This document shows, one piece after another, positions 44,140-55,909 of a DNA stretch of 64,000 bases (position 1 is its first letter; every line of letters starts with the position of its first letter). Position numbers and translations under genes: made by a program. This DNA is from Adiantum capillus-veneris (Eukaryota > Streptophyta > Polypodiopsida > Polypodiales > Pteridaceae): contig CM043964.1 in NCBI GenBank assembly GCA_014529385.2, forward strand, positions 106,518,087-106,582,086. Reading direction: 5' to 3'. The notes beneath the pieces were generated by a model. That model had not been told where the DNA came from and did no database searches. It saw nothing but the letters and a program-made list of their open reading frames with translations.

Positions 44140-45040
44140 ACGTCTTGGTTCTGAGGTTGTAGGCGATGTTGAGGATGTTACAGGTCTTGCTGCTATTAGA
44201 GTTGTTTGCCTACGGCAGAACAAGCCTGTGGGATGTAAAGGATGAGCAGACTCATGCATTGATTGTGTTTTCTGTGAAGCGCACCATTGTTCCTCACATC
44301 CATTCATCAAAATTTGCAAAACAGGCTTGGGATATTTTGGCTGGTCTTTATGCAAGCCGCAATGAGGCTAAAATTGCTTTGCTGTGTAAAGAGCTGGAGT
44401 CAAAGATATGCATGAGGAAGATGATATGGAAACTTTCCTTGCTAGTGTCAAGGATATCAATGAGCAACTTATCTCTGCAGGTGAAGTCATTTCATACATT
44501 TCCCTTGTGCAGACTGTTCTTGATGCCTTACCACATTCTTACCAGACTTTTGCTAGTACTTGGAGACTTATGACCCAAGGAAATCCAGAAGTTGTCAAGT
44601 TTGATGCATTATGCACATTGCTGTTGCAAGAGTCACTTTCTAGAAAAAACAGGACTAGACAGCGTGCAGTTGAACAAGCTTTTATTGCTTCTCAAAGAAA
44701 GGGTGGTAACAGCAATGCAACCACTTCTTATTGTTCTGCTGCGAGTGGCAAAACTTCTGTTCCTAATGCTTCTGCTGGCATCAGTTCGTTTGGCAACTCT
44801 GATGATAAGGGCAAAAAGAAGATGCATTGCCATTATTGTTAAAGCTAATGATCACTTGATCAAGCAGTGTCCTAAGTTGAAGGCCAAAGAGGCTAAGAAG
44901 AAAGAGGGTGGTTCCACTGAAAATGTTGGTTCCACTACAAATGCAGCCATTGTTGAGTCTTCTGTGAAAGGAGAATGTGATGCTGATGTTGATGCAGAAT
45001 GGGCTTTTGGCGCAGAGTGCACTTACAATCCTGCTGTCCA
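44140..45040 (+). pseudogene. Copia-B gag, 3' part
   Basis: Reading resumes after Gypsy-2 with the region corresponding to LGTVDAGDVEDA of Copia-A. It then gives LWDVKDEQTHALIVFSVKR and FAKQAWDILAGLYASRNEAK in one frame, MHEEDDMETFLASVKDINEQ and LVQTVLDALPHSYQTFAS in a second, and KANDHLIKQCPKLKAKEA in a third. The zinc knuckle is formed by CHYC (about 44830) and NDHLIKQC but is cut by a frameshift. At least two frameshifts make the gene dead. Confidence 0.88.
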
Positions 45041-46380
45041 TGATGCATGCTTGTCAGTTGCTGCAGATTCACATGTGTGGTATTTCAACAGTGGTGCTAC
45101 AAAGCACATTACCTCACATCGTGAATTCTTCACCTCTCTCGAGTCTATCCCTCATGGGAATTCTGTCACTTGTGCCAACAATGCCTCTTATCCAGTTCAG
45201 GGAGTTGGAAGATTGTGCTTATTGCTGCTAATGGCAGTTCTTTCACACTTGTTGATGCACTTTATGTACCTGGGATCAAGAAGAATCTCTTGTCTGTATC
45301 CGCACTTGCTAGACTTGGACTTGTAGTCAAATTTGTGGATGATAGATGTAGAGTTCATGATCTTAGTTTTGGTGATGAAATTGTTGCATCTGGCCTTTTG
45401 TACCGTGGGCTGTATAAGCTCACTTTGTATGACAAGTGTGTGAAAAATTTTGCAAATTCTGTCGCAGATTCAAGGGCAATTTTAGATGGAAAACTTTGGC
45501 ATGCACATTTTGATCATTTGAATTTTGTCAGTTTGCTACGTTTGCAGAAATCTGATATGGTTGCTTCTTTGCCGCCTCTTGAAGCACTTGTCAAACATGT
45601 TTGTGAAGGCTGCATTTTAGGTGAGATGCAGCGTTCTAAGTTTCCAAAGGATGGTTCAGTTCAGGCCACATGCAGGTTGCAGCTTGTGCATAGTGATGTT
45701 TGTGGGCCCATGCAAACTCCTTCCTTGGGCAATTACCTTTACTTCATGACTTTCATTGATGATTACTCCAGGCATGCATGGGTATTTCCTCTTAAAGCGA
45801 AGTCCGAAGTTTTTATGTGCTTCAAACAATTTCTGGCTATGGCTGAAAATGTATCGAAATGTACTATGGGCACCCTCCGTTCCGATCGAGGGGAGGAGTA
45901 TATGTCTCATGAATTTAATGCATTTTTGGCTAGTCGTGGGGTAAAACACCAATGTACAGTGCCTTATACACCTCAGCAAAATGGTGTTGCTGAGAGGAAA
46001 AACAGGTCGCTTAAGGAAATGGCACGATGCATGGTCAAAAGTCAAGCTTTGCCGCATTCTTTTTGGCTTGAGGCCATCATGTGTGCCACTTATGTACTAA
46101 ACAGGTGTCCTACAAAAGATTTGCAGTCTATCACTCCATATGAAGCATGGCATGATAGAAAGCCTTCTATTGAGCACATGCGTGTTTTTGGCTGTTTGGC
46201 ATATGCTTTGGTGCCACAAACACAGCGCAGAAAATTGGATGATAAGGCTGTCAAATGTATTTTTGTTAGTTATAGTGCTGAAAGCAAAGGCTACAGGTTG
46301 TATCATTCGCAAAAAAACGTATTCTGGTTTCACGAGATGTAGTGTTTGTGGAAGATTCTGTTCGACCCTTGCTGTCATGT
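45041..46380 (+). pseudogene. Copia-B protease and integrase
   Basis: The protease active site reads VWYFNSGATKHIT (about 45075-45113). The catalytic Asp is Asn, while Copia-A still has DSGA. After a frameshift near 45200 a 390-codon frame (45170-46342) carries the integrase: zinc-binding LWHAHFDHLNF and CEGCILGEMQ, then HSDVCGPM, RSDRGEEYM and PQQNGVAERKNRSL with DD35E spacing, so the triad is intact. YEAWHDRKPSIEHMRVFGC follows. The frame is lost near 46310. Confidence 0.94.
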
Positions 46381-47690
46381 ACTAGAGACAGTAATGTAAG
46401 CTCACAGGACATTTATGACACTTTGTTGCCTCTTTTCAGTGGTGGAAATCCGAATGTAAGTTCCAAGGAGGCAAATGTACAGCCTATAGGGGTTTCTAAC
46501 AATGTTACAGATCATCCTATTACTGATGCATATGTACATGATGTACTTGATGAGGAAAGGGCTGAAAATGAGCAAGCTAGAGGTATGCCAAAATGGCTGG
46601 TGCACACTTTGCGTGACAGTAAATTGGATGCACCTTTGTCTAGCCGTACTCGTTCAGGCTCTTGCCATGCATCTTATGCATCAGATTGTTATGCTTTGGC
46701 TGTGTCTAGCTTACATGATGTTGAGGAGCCTCTGTCTTTTGATGAAGCAAAGAATTCACAAGATTGGATGGCTGCCATGCAATCAGAATACGATGCACTT
46801 ATAGAAAAATGACACATGGAATTTATGTGATTTGACTCCTGGCAAAAAGGCCATTGGTACAAAGTGGGTTTACAAGTTGAAACGCAAGCCGGATGGTGAG
46901 ATCGATGGCCATAAGGCTCGACTTGTAGCAAAGGGTTATGCACAACAAAAAGGCATAGATTATGAAGAGACTTTTGCTCCCACTTGTCGTATGACTACTG
47001 TGCGTTTTCTATGTGCATTGGCAGCTCATTTTGGTTGGAATGTACATCAATCAGACATTGGTAATGCTTTCTTGAATGGTGACATATTTGAGTAAGTTTG
47101 TGTAACACAGCCTCACGGTTTTGTCATAAAAGGACAAGAGGACAAAGTGTGCAGATGTAAGAAGGCTTTGTATGGGTTGAAGCAATCTCCTCGTGCTTGG
47201 TATGAGAAAGCTGGCACTCATTTGGTCAAATGAGGCTTTCGTAACAGTCCAACAGAAAGCACATTGTATGTAAAGCGTGAGAGTGATGTACTTATCATTG
47301 TGGTTCTTTATGTCGATGATTTTCTGATAACTGGACCAAATGAGAGACATATTACTGAATGCAAGGCTGATTTGAATGGTACTTTCAAGGTGAAAGATTT
47401 GGGGCTGTTGCATCATTACTTGGGTATACAATTTAAGCAGTGTGATGGTGGTATTTCCTTGTGTCAGAAAAGTTACATAGAGACATTGCTATGTAAGTTT
47501 GGACTTGAGGATTGCAAACCTATTGCCACTCCCATGGAAACAGGTTTGAAGTTGAGTCTACATGATGTTGGTGATCCTGCTGATGTCACTCTTTATCAAA
47601 CTGTTGTCGGGAGCTGCCTCATTTATTATGCAACACGAGGCCGGATATTCAGTTTGCAATCTCACAGGTCAGCAGATTATGCATAGCCCA
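46381..47690 (+). pseudogene. Copia-B reverse transcriptase
   Basis: A linker frame (46342-46812) with WLVHTLRDSKLDAP and SQDWMAAMQSEYDALIEK leads to a TGA. The RT proper resumes at 46832 with KAIGTKWVYKLKRKPDGEID and YEETFAPTCRMTTVRFL. Stops occur after GDIFE (about 47093) and after HLVK (about 47231). The catalytic LYVDDFLI lies at 47306-47329, followed by DLGLLHHYLGIQFKQCDGG. Near 47610 the frame shifts again. The catalytic pair is intact but the gene carries several lesions. Confidence 0.93.
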
Positions 47691-48266
47691 GGGTCTAAGC
47701 ATTGGCACGCTGTCAAGAGGATTTTTCGCTACCTTAGTGGCACTTTACATCTTGGCTTGTTTTATCCTAAGGGGGGATCATTGCCACCATACTTACATGC
47801 TTTTTCGAACTCAGATTGGGCTGGTGGTTTTGACACACGAGTGTCCACAAGTGGTTTTTGTTTCATGCTTGGTAGTTCATGTATATCATGGTTGAGCAAG
47901 AAGCAACCTACTGTGGCCACTTCGAGTTGTGAGGCTGAGTACAGAGCAGTTTTCACAGCTACGGTTGAGTGTGTATGGCTCAGATGCCTTATGGCTTATT
48001 TGGGTGTTGGACAGGACACTGCCAAAACTATCTACACTGACAGTCAGAGCGCATTGGCAGTTGCGAGGAACCCAGTTTTTCATGCTCGCACAAAGCACAT
48101 TGAGGTGCATTACCACTATGTCAGGGAGAGGCTCTCAGCAAGAGAGATCAGCTTGGCTTATGTGCCAACATAGGACAACCTTGTAGATCTTTTCACAAAG
48201 GCATTGTCTCGTGAGAAGCTTGAAGCTTTCCGCAAAGCTTTGGGCTTACTCCCCTTTGTGGACTGA
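47675..48266 (+). pseudogene. Copia-B RNase H and pol C-terminus
   Basis: The frame reads KRIFRYLSGTLHLGLFYPKG, SNSDWAGGFDTRVS, CEAEYRAVF, YTDSQSALAVARNP and TKHIEVHYHYVRERL, which keep the expected acidic positions. One TAG at about 48171 interrupts it before DNLVDLFTKALSREKLEAFR. It ends with a TGA at 48264-48266. Confidence 0.93.
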
Positions 48267-48331
48267 TCATGTCCTCAGGGCATGTCACTTCCCTTTACTC
48301 ATGTGCCAGCTCTCGTTCACCGCATCACTCT

Positions 48332-48339
48332 AGGGGGGA
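48332..48339 (+). other. Copia-B polypurine tract
   Basis: AGGGGGGA lies just before the 3' LTR. Same position and form as in Copia-A. Confidence 0.88.
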
Positions 48340-48341
48340 TT

Positions 48342-48568
48342 TGTTACCATATACATGTGGTAGTGATGTGTGTGAACACACTAGGACCACCGGGGCATTT
48401 TTTCCCTCTTTAGGAGGCTTTTCCCCTTGAGCATTGTATATACGCCCATCACTCTAGGGCTATCAATCTTTCCATTGCACACTAAGTAACACACTCTCTA
48501 TTGTGTGCCTTGATCTTCCTTCATCTTCTCCAAGTTGTGTGCGTTTCTATGCAACCCTAATTCCAACA
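48342..48568 (+). repeat. Copia-B 3' LTR
   Basis: 227 bp, TGTTACC ... CCAACA, complete. The TTTAT that follows (48569-48573) repeats the TTTAT at 21221-21225. Confidence 0.97.
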
Positions 48569-48686
48569 TTTATAAGGTGTTTAAAGAAATATTTATTCTT
48601 TAAAAAAAAGGCATTTGTCACATAAGTTCATGTTCATTCATGTCACCTCTGTTTCAGGTCTTTTATTCCAACTCGGCTCATCAATG

Positions 48687-49040
48687 TTTCCTTGCATTAC
48701 TTTGCCATGAATTGAAGAGCTCAAACAGTCAAGACATGAGGAGGTAGTCAATGTGCAAGACTCTGTGGAGGGCTCCATTCTTGTAGGTGCCTCTTATTGC
48801 CTTTATAAGTGCAACTTACCATTTTCTGATCCTCACACATTAGGAATGCCTTGCAATCATTACTTGTTTCCTTGCATTACTTTGCCATGAATTGAAGAGC
48901 TCAAACAGTCAAGACATGAGGAGGTAGTCAATGTGAAAGACTCTGTGGAGGGTTCCATTCTTGTAGGTGCCTCTTATTGCCTTTATAAGTGCAACTTACC
49001 ATTTTCTGATCCTCACACATTAGGAATGCCTTGCAATCAT
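48687..49040. repeat. Two-copy tandem duplication, 180-bp period
   Basis: The segment starting with 'tttccttgcattac' at 48687 repeats at 48867 with only a few substitutions along its length. The copies end at about 48860 and 49040. High identity indicates a recent event. Confidence 0.95.
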
Positions 49041-50550
<1,510 letters not shown>

Positions 50551-50588
50551 TCTTAGCTTAGGCATGCCCACACTATCTACATAAGCCC

Positions 50589-50667
<79 letters not shown>

Positions 50668-50689
50668 GGTAAGATCCCTACGTCTTACC

Positions 50690-50779
<90 letters not shown>

Positions 50780-50865
50780 GGCTTATGTAGATAGTGTGGG
50801 CATGCCTAAGCTAAGAATCCTTGCTTTCTTAGCTTAGGCATGCCCACACTATCTACATAAGCCCC
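50551..50865. repeat. Three-arm inverted repeat with (GA)n/(CT)n stems
   Basis: A 39-bp block starting TCTTAGCTTAGGCATGCC lies at 50551-50589, is inverted at 50778-50816 and appears again in the first orientation at 50827-50865. Between arms one and two are (GA)n (50591-50662), the 12-bp stem GATGAGGTAAGA with an 8-base loop and its complement (50663-50694), and (CT)n (50695-50777). Arms one and two with their tracts form one long hairpin. Arms two and three form another with a 10-base loop. Confidence 0.95.
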
Positions 50866-50870
50866 ACACA

Positions 50871-50874
<4 letters not shown>

Positions 50875-50964
<90 letters not shown>
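50875..50964. repeat. (GA)n microsatellite
   Basis: About 90 bases of GA repeats next to the third hairpin arm. Confidence 0.97.
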
Positions 50965-50967
<3 letters not shown>

Positions 50968-51030
50968 CATGCACCCTAGTGTAACATTTGTCTCATAAAC
51001 CAACTTTGGCCTCCTCTTCACCCATTGTAT

Positions 51031-51090
<60 letters not shown>

Positions 51091-51420
51091 GCACCCTAGT
51101 GTAACATTTGTCTCATATAACAATTTTGACCTCCTTTGCACCCATTGTATTAGCGATCATACATACCCCACACAGTCCAGCTAGTAGCACTTCTAGATTC
51201 ATTATAGTATCTTTTTTTTTGTACTCAAACATGGTATCAGATTCACCAGTTTGTAACAGATTGGTCTCATAGGTCATTTTGGCCTTTTGAAGACATTAAT
51301 ATATCATTTCATCTCTCTCTCTCTCTCTCTCTCATGCACCCTAGTTTAACATTTGTCTCATAGACCAATTTTGGTCTCCTATAGACGTTAAAATATTCTC
51401 TCTCTCTCTCTCTATCTTTA
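50968..51420 (+). repeat. Serial retroelement 3'-tail copies, each ending in (CT)n
   Basis: A 71-bp block starting CATGCACCCTAGTGTAACAT occurs at 50968-51038 and 51088-51158, separated by (CT)n. A third version begins at 51333. A variant (GGTCTCATAGGTCATTTTGG, about 51263) ends in CT repeats at 51312-51332. The common core, GTCTCATAGxCCAATTTTGGxCTCC then CT repeats, is also found at the 3' end of the LINE at 55258-55362. Confidence 0.75.
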
Positions 51421-51617
51421 TCTTTCTATTTCTCTCTCTTCTTCATCTGAAATTTGATTTGGATGATCTATAGATTCAATCAAAGAGCACAACACCCTCT
51501 ATGTATTGATGTAAAGACAAATAAATTTGGAGTTATGAAAGGCATTTCTGTAGTAGCAGCCTTTGTTGAAGTGAACAGGTTCAGGAAAGTTGACTCTCAT
51601 CTCCTATTTTACATACA

Positions 51618-52539
51618 ATGTCTTTCGGCACTCGCAAGGGTTCTTCTTCTTCAACAAGGCCCATACCAATTTTAGAAAATGATCCAAAATCTCCTAAGTG
51701 TGGAGATATCAACACAACCACTCAACCCACGACATCGAAAACCACGATCATGGCATACTTGGTATCATTGAAAGTGATCGTAAACAAACAAGGTGAAGAC
51801 TTACGGAGACTTGCAATGGAGAATGGCATGCTAAGGGTTCTTGTGGTTGAGAATGAGAATCTCAAGAGGACACTTGAGTTGAAACAACACGTTTGATGCA
51901 ACTTGACGAGGAAGTCAAGGAATGTAAAATCTCTCTTGTAGACTTGAATGCTTTGAAGGAGCGCATGAGCAAAGTAGAGCATGACCATGTATTGAAAGAG
52001 GATAAATTTGACACCATGAGCCGGGATGTATGCGACATGAAAAAGTATGCACAAAAAAGTCTTGGGCTAATGTATGTGGTAGCAATGTGATTCCCAATTC
52101 CTCCCTCATGCAAGCTATGGCTCAAACAAAGAATGTTGAGAATGTGGGATGTAGAGGAGTTGAAGGAACATGAGCGACATTCCAAGAACAGTTGGAGACA
52201 TCTCCTTCTCTTGCCATTGTTATCAAAGATTTTTTCAAAACCAACTTTGGCTTGTCCGGAGTTATGGTCTGTGGAGCACACAGAGTGGGTAAGCAAGGAG
52301 CTCCTCGCTCGAGGGAACGTCCAATTGTATACACCATGCGGGATGAGACCAAACAAAATTTTTTTCTTGATAATAGTTGGATCTATTTGAGGGATACAAA
52401 AAGTTTTGTATGTGAAGATTGCATGATTAAGCAACAAAATATGTGTCGCAAGGCATATGAGCAGAGGAATAAGAAAAACAAGGAGATCTCTCATGAAGAA
52501 AATGTGCCCAAGGAGGAGGCAAGTCCCTCGAGTAAATAA
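51618..52539 (+). pseudogene. LINE ORF1-like region
   Basis: Three frames in succession (51618-51896, 51893-52090, 52192-52539) read as one degraded protein. The first two are heptad-rich, likely a coiled coil (MENGMLRVLVVENENLKRTL; LVDLNALKERMSKVEHDHVL). The third has RERPIVYTMRDETKQNFFLD and CEDCMIKQQNMCRKAYEQR, resembling the single-strand nucleic-acid-binding part of L1-type ORF1. It lies 5' to the endonuclease and RT on the same strand. Confidence 0.6.
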
Positions 52540-52559
52540 GAATGTGCGATCTATGAGGC

Positions 52560-53160
52560 CGAGTTACAATTGAAAATATACTTTTGGAATTGCAATGGAT
52601 ATACATGGAATGCAGGGGTGGAATTGATGAACTAACAAGCAATGCCGATGTTGTACTTCTTGTTGAGGCTTGGGAGCATGATACACAAAGGATTAATGGA
52701 TTGGAGGATTATAATGTATATTCATTGATGTGGTCAAAGAATCTCAAGCATGGAAGAGGGCAATGAGGAGTATCATGTATGGTTAAGAAAGAATTGGAAG
52801 ATTATGTATCAGTTGTGAAAGACGACAAGTACAAACAGTATGTATGGCTGAAAATTATGACACCAAAAAGAGCACCCATTTTTGTCGCTGGTTTCTACAT
52901 TCCTCATCATAATTTTCACTTTTATGCTTGTATGGATAGAGATCAACCATTTTTTGATTTAGAAGAGGACATTGCTTATTTCAAAGGTGAAGGGATGTTA
53001 TTGTCTCTAGGGATATGAATGCTTGCACAAAAACATTGCAACATGATGCTCAACAATTTGATATGCCATACATTTCAAGGGAGTTGGAGAAAGTTCACTT
53101 GTACGATTGTACTTCAATGGATAAGAAAGGCACATACATGTGGAAGATTTTGGAGAAACT
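52560..53160 (+). pseudogene. LINE ORF2 endonuclease region
   Basis: Broken frames give SNADVVLLVEAWEHDTQRI, ELEDYVSVVKDDKYKQYVWL and KRAPIFVAGFYIPHHNFHFY, consistent with an apurinic-type endonuclease domain (LLVEAW for the usual L-x-ETW-type box, then the FVAGFYIP strand). The catalytic His and Asp motifs at the end are not clearly readable. Confidence 0.6.
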
Positions 53161-53284
53161 TGAGGGGCAAGTGGGTTGAGAATTTTGGTAACTTGAGTCT
53201 TGTGGATATACACACACACATTGTAGGCAACTATATGAGCAACCCAATACTGGAAAAAGTTCATTTTATGGTTCACTCCCATGT

Positions 53285-54526
53285 ATGCTCTCTTTTTTTA
53301 CTATTGAGGATGTATGCGGTGGGCTTGAAAAGTTGGCCACTCGCAAAGTGGGAGATCTTCAAGGTATCAAGCTAGAGATGATTAAATGGACGAGATACTT
53401 TACACATGAGTGGATTTGTGATATGTTCAACCTTGCACTTCAGCATGGTATGCCTTATGATTGGAGTGCTAATTGGGTCAAGCCTTTGCATAAAGGAGGG
53501 GATGTAAAGACTGTAAATAATTATTGGACTATAATGATTGGGTCTCTAATGGAAAATTTGTTTGGGTGCATAATGGAGATGAAAATGAGTGATTGTGTTG
53601 AAGAGAATGACAAGCGTGCAAAAGGACAAGCAGGTTTTGTCGACGCCATAGCACCATTGATCATCTTGTCACTCTTCGTGTTCTCATGGAGGAAAGTCGG
53701 TTGAAAGGAAAGCGATTGTATTGTTGTTTTGTGGACTTTAAGAAAGCCTTTGATATGGTTCCAAGTAACAATTTGTGGAAAGGGATGGAAGAACTCCAAG
53801 TTCCAAGTGAGTTTATGCTTGTAGTTTCTTGAATCTATGAGAAGGTGATGTGTCAATTGCGCATGGGAAGAGGAATTTCAAAAAAATTTGCAAGCACTAT
53901 TGGGGTTAAACAAGGATGTCCGTTGTCAGAAACTCTTTTTGCTATGCATCAATCAATTGGAACAAATGGTACTTGACTTTATGGAAGAAGAAGTCATTGA
54001 AGAGGTCACTATTTGCAATGCAGTAATCATGCTTTTGCTGTATGCGGATGATGTAGTTCTTCTAGCACACGCTTTAGAAGATGCACAAAAGCTTATGGTT
54101 GTCCTTGAGAACTTTTGCTTGCATAGTGGACTGATTGTGAATGAATCCAAAACAACGGTTATGCTTGTGAAAACCAACCATAAGGAGAAGCCATGCATTG
54201 TGTACAACAATGAGACACTTGAAGTTGCTGAGAGCTTTAAGTACCTTAGCCTTGATATTTTGGCCAATCACAAGTGGCCATGCAAGTGGCATGAATGTGC
54301 TATGCATCATTTGGAAGCAACAAACAGAGCATACTATGCATTTGAGAACATGTGTAATGCAAGAAACATCAAGTGTTGGGTCCTCGAGAAGTACCTTTTT
54401 GGCACATTGGTGATATTGGTTCTTCTTTATGGAGTTGAAGTGTGGGGTGGGAGCATCTCAAATTCTACTCGAAAAGAGTTCGAGATTGTCCAAAAGCGTT
54501 TGCTTACAAGCTTTTTTCCAAGTTAA
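53285..54526 (+). pseudogene. LINE ORF2 reverse transcriptase
   Basis: RT motifs appear in order on the plus strand: NWVKPLHKGGDVKTVNNYW (about 53470), STIDHLVTLRVLMEESRLKG and LYCCFVDFKKAFDMVPSNNL (about 53650-53770), ASTIGVKQGCPLSETLFA (about 53890-53940), the catalytic LLLYADDVVLLAH (about 54030-54070), then LHSGLIVNESKTTVM and ESFKYLSLDILANHKWPC. LLYGVEVWGGS near 54430 is typical of the region after RT. The frame changes at least twice with stops. The YADD, not YVDD, box and the KQGCPLS motif are non-LTR hallmarks. Confidence 0.92.
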
Positions 54527-55110
54527 GACACAAACACCATATATGATCCTACTTCTTGAGTTGGGATCCCTTCCAATTGAGTTTGTAGACATGGAAAGGA
54601 TTGTGGAGTACATGATAAAGATGCGACAAAACCCCTCACATTGAGTTCCTAAAATTGCATGGGAAGCAAGCTAAAAAGTTCAAAAGATGCATAAAAGCAA
54701 GATCTTGAGCACGGTGTGGATGCAAGGCATAAAGAAGTGGTTTGGGAGATGGGGTGCATTATACTTGCTACATGATGCCTCGATTGACTCGCAAGTGAAT
54801 GAAAATTTTCTACAACGCCAATGTATTATGGCTTGGGAGGAATCTGGTGGGTCACGCTTCATACATTACACCACCCATATTGCCCCCAACTACAAAACCA
54901 TGTTCTTCGCTGAAAGAGGAAACCGTACTTACACTTACATGCTTGATACGCACTATCACAGCCATTTGGCTAAGCTTCCACTCCCTTGGATGTGAGACAG
55001 GGCGTTGGGGCAATGGAGAAGAGTCAAATTGACTATGCACATTATGCTCACTACAAGTTCAAGAGTCTGAGTACCACACACTACTAGAGTGCTCAATTTT
55101 TTGTCACATT
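54527..55110 (+). pseudogene. LINE ORF2 carboxy-terminal region with zinc-binding motif
   Basis: Downstream frames give ILLLELGSLPIEFVDMERIV, ILSTVWMQGIKKWFGRWGAL and a final LCTLCSLQVQESEYHTLLEC (about 55033-55092), a C-x2-C-x8-H-x4-C pattern like the terminal cysteine motif of plant LINE ORF2. Several frameshifts are present. Confidence 0.7.
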
Positions 55111-55257
55111 TGAACTTGCTTCCCTCACATTTTTAGGCATGACACAGACCTACACACTTTCCTCTCCCAACCACAATGTGGTCTCTCCATTGCGACTCTC
55201 ATCACCACAATTTTGGAGCATCGAGAGTCACTCATCAGCCATACACATACTACATCA

Positions 55258-55316
55258 CATGTAACTTTGGTCCTATAGGTCATATTTGGCCTCTGAGGAC
55301 AATAATAAAATCTATA

Positions 55317-55362
<46 letters not shown>
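55258..55362 (+). repeat. LINE 3' tail ending in (CT)n
   Basis: TTTGGTCCTATAGGTCATAT and the following GACAATAATAAAATC run straight into CT repeats at 55319-55362. The same ending, with variants, is present upstream of the LINE at 51263, 51350 and 50985. Confidence 0.65.
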
Positions 55363-55367
<5 letters not shown>

Positions 55368-55750
55368 ATCCTTCTTCTCTCTCTTTCTCTCCCTACTTTC
55401 TCTCTCTCGCACGCGTGCACGCTCTCGGCTACTTTTTACATCCTCTCTATCTATTTCCTTCTCTCTCCCTCTCTCTAGATTTATATTTCCCTCCCTCTCC
55501 CTAAAGGGTTGCAGAGCGTCATGTTCCCAGAACAAGGCATTGTGTATGCTTGACATAGGTGAGCTATAGAGGACGACAAGGAAGAAAATGTTGGCTTTAA
55601 GTTTACAGCTCTATAAAAAAAAAATTGTGGGGTGGTTTCTCAAGAGTTAAACTTGTCTATTACCTCTTTTACTCCTCCTCCTTCTTCTTCGAGACTTTTG
55701 AGCATCACTCACCTTGCTTACTCCTTCTACCGTAATCTATCTAGTGTTTA

Positions 55751-55751
<1 letters not shown>

Positions 55752-55785
<34 letters not shown>

Positions 55786-55804
55786 CACACACACACACAC
55801 ACAC
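55752..55804. repeat. Poly-C (32) then (AC)n
   Basis: An uninterrupted 32-base C run is followed by AA and about 20 bases of CA repeats. Confidence 0.95.
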
Positions 55805-55909
55805 ATCTATACATCAGATTCAAGCAAATAATTTTCATACTCGGATTGATTTCTCTACTATAATAAAATAGTTTATGTCAATACGATAAAAAATTAATGA
55901 CTATGTTAA

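Larger units (their letters stand above)
21226..48568 (+). mobile_element. Copia-B: Ty1/Copia element split by two Gypsy insertions
   Basis: The first nine bases of the 5' LTR (TGTTACCAT, 21226-21234) are separated from the rest (34730-34947) by Gypsy-1. Gag is split at 35456/44140 by Gypsy-2. The 3' LTR is 48342-48568. The pentamer TTTAT precedes the element (21221-21225) and follows it (48569-48573), which proves that the distant ends belong together. Without the insertions and duplicated targets the element is about 5.2 kb. The order gag, protease, integrase, RT, RNase H is Ty1/Copia. The 5' and 3' LTRs differ at about 16 of 222 aligned bases by hand count, so this is the oldest layer of the nest. 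Confidence 0.96.

Noticed and set aside
50551-50964. CRISPR-like array from repeated 39-bp blocks
   Set aside because: Only three copies with alternating direction, separated by dinucleotide tracts and not unique spacers, in a plant genome.
55752-55783. 32-base poly-C runs here and at 60567 as functional elements
   Set aside because: Homopolymers of equal length could be replication slippage or assembly artefacts. Nothing around them suggests a function.
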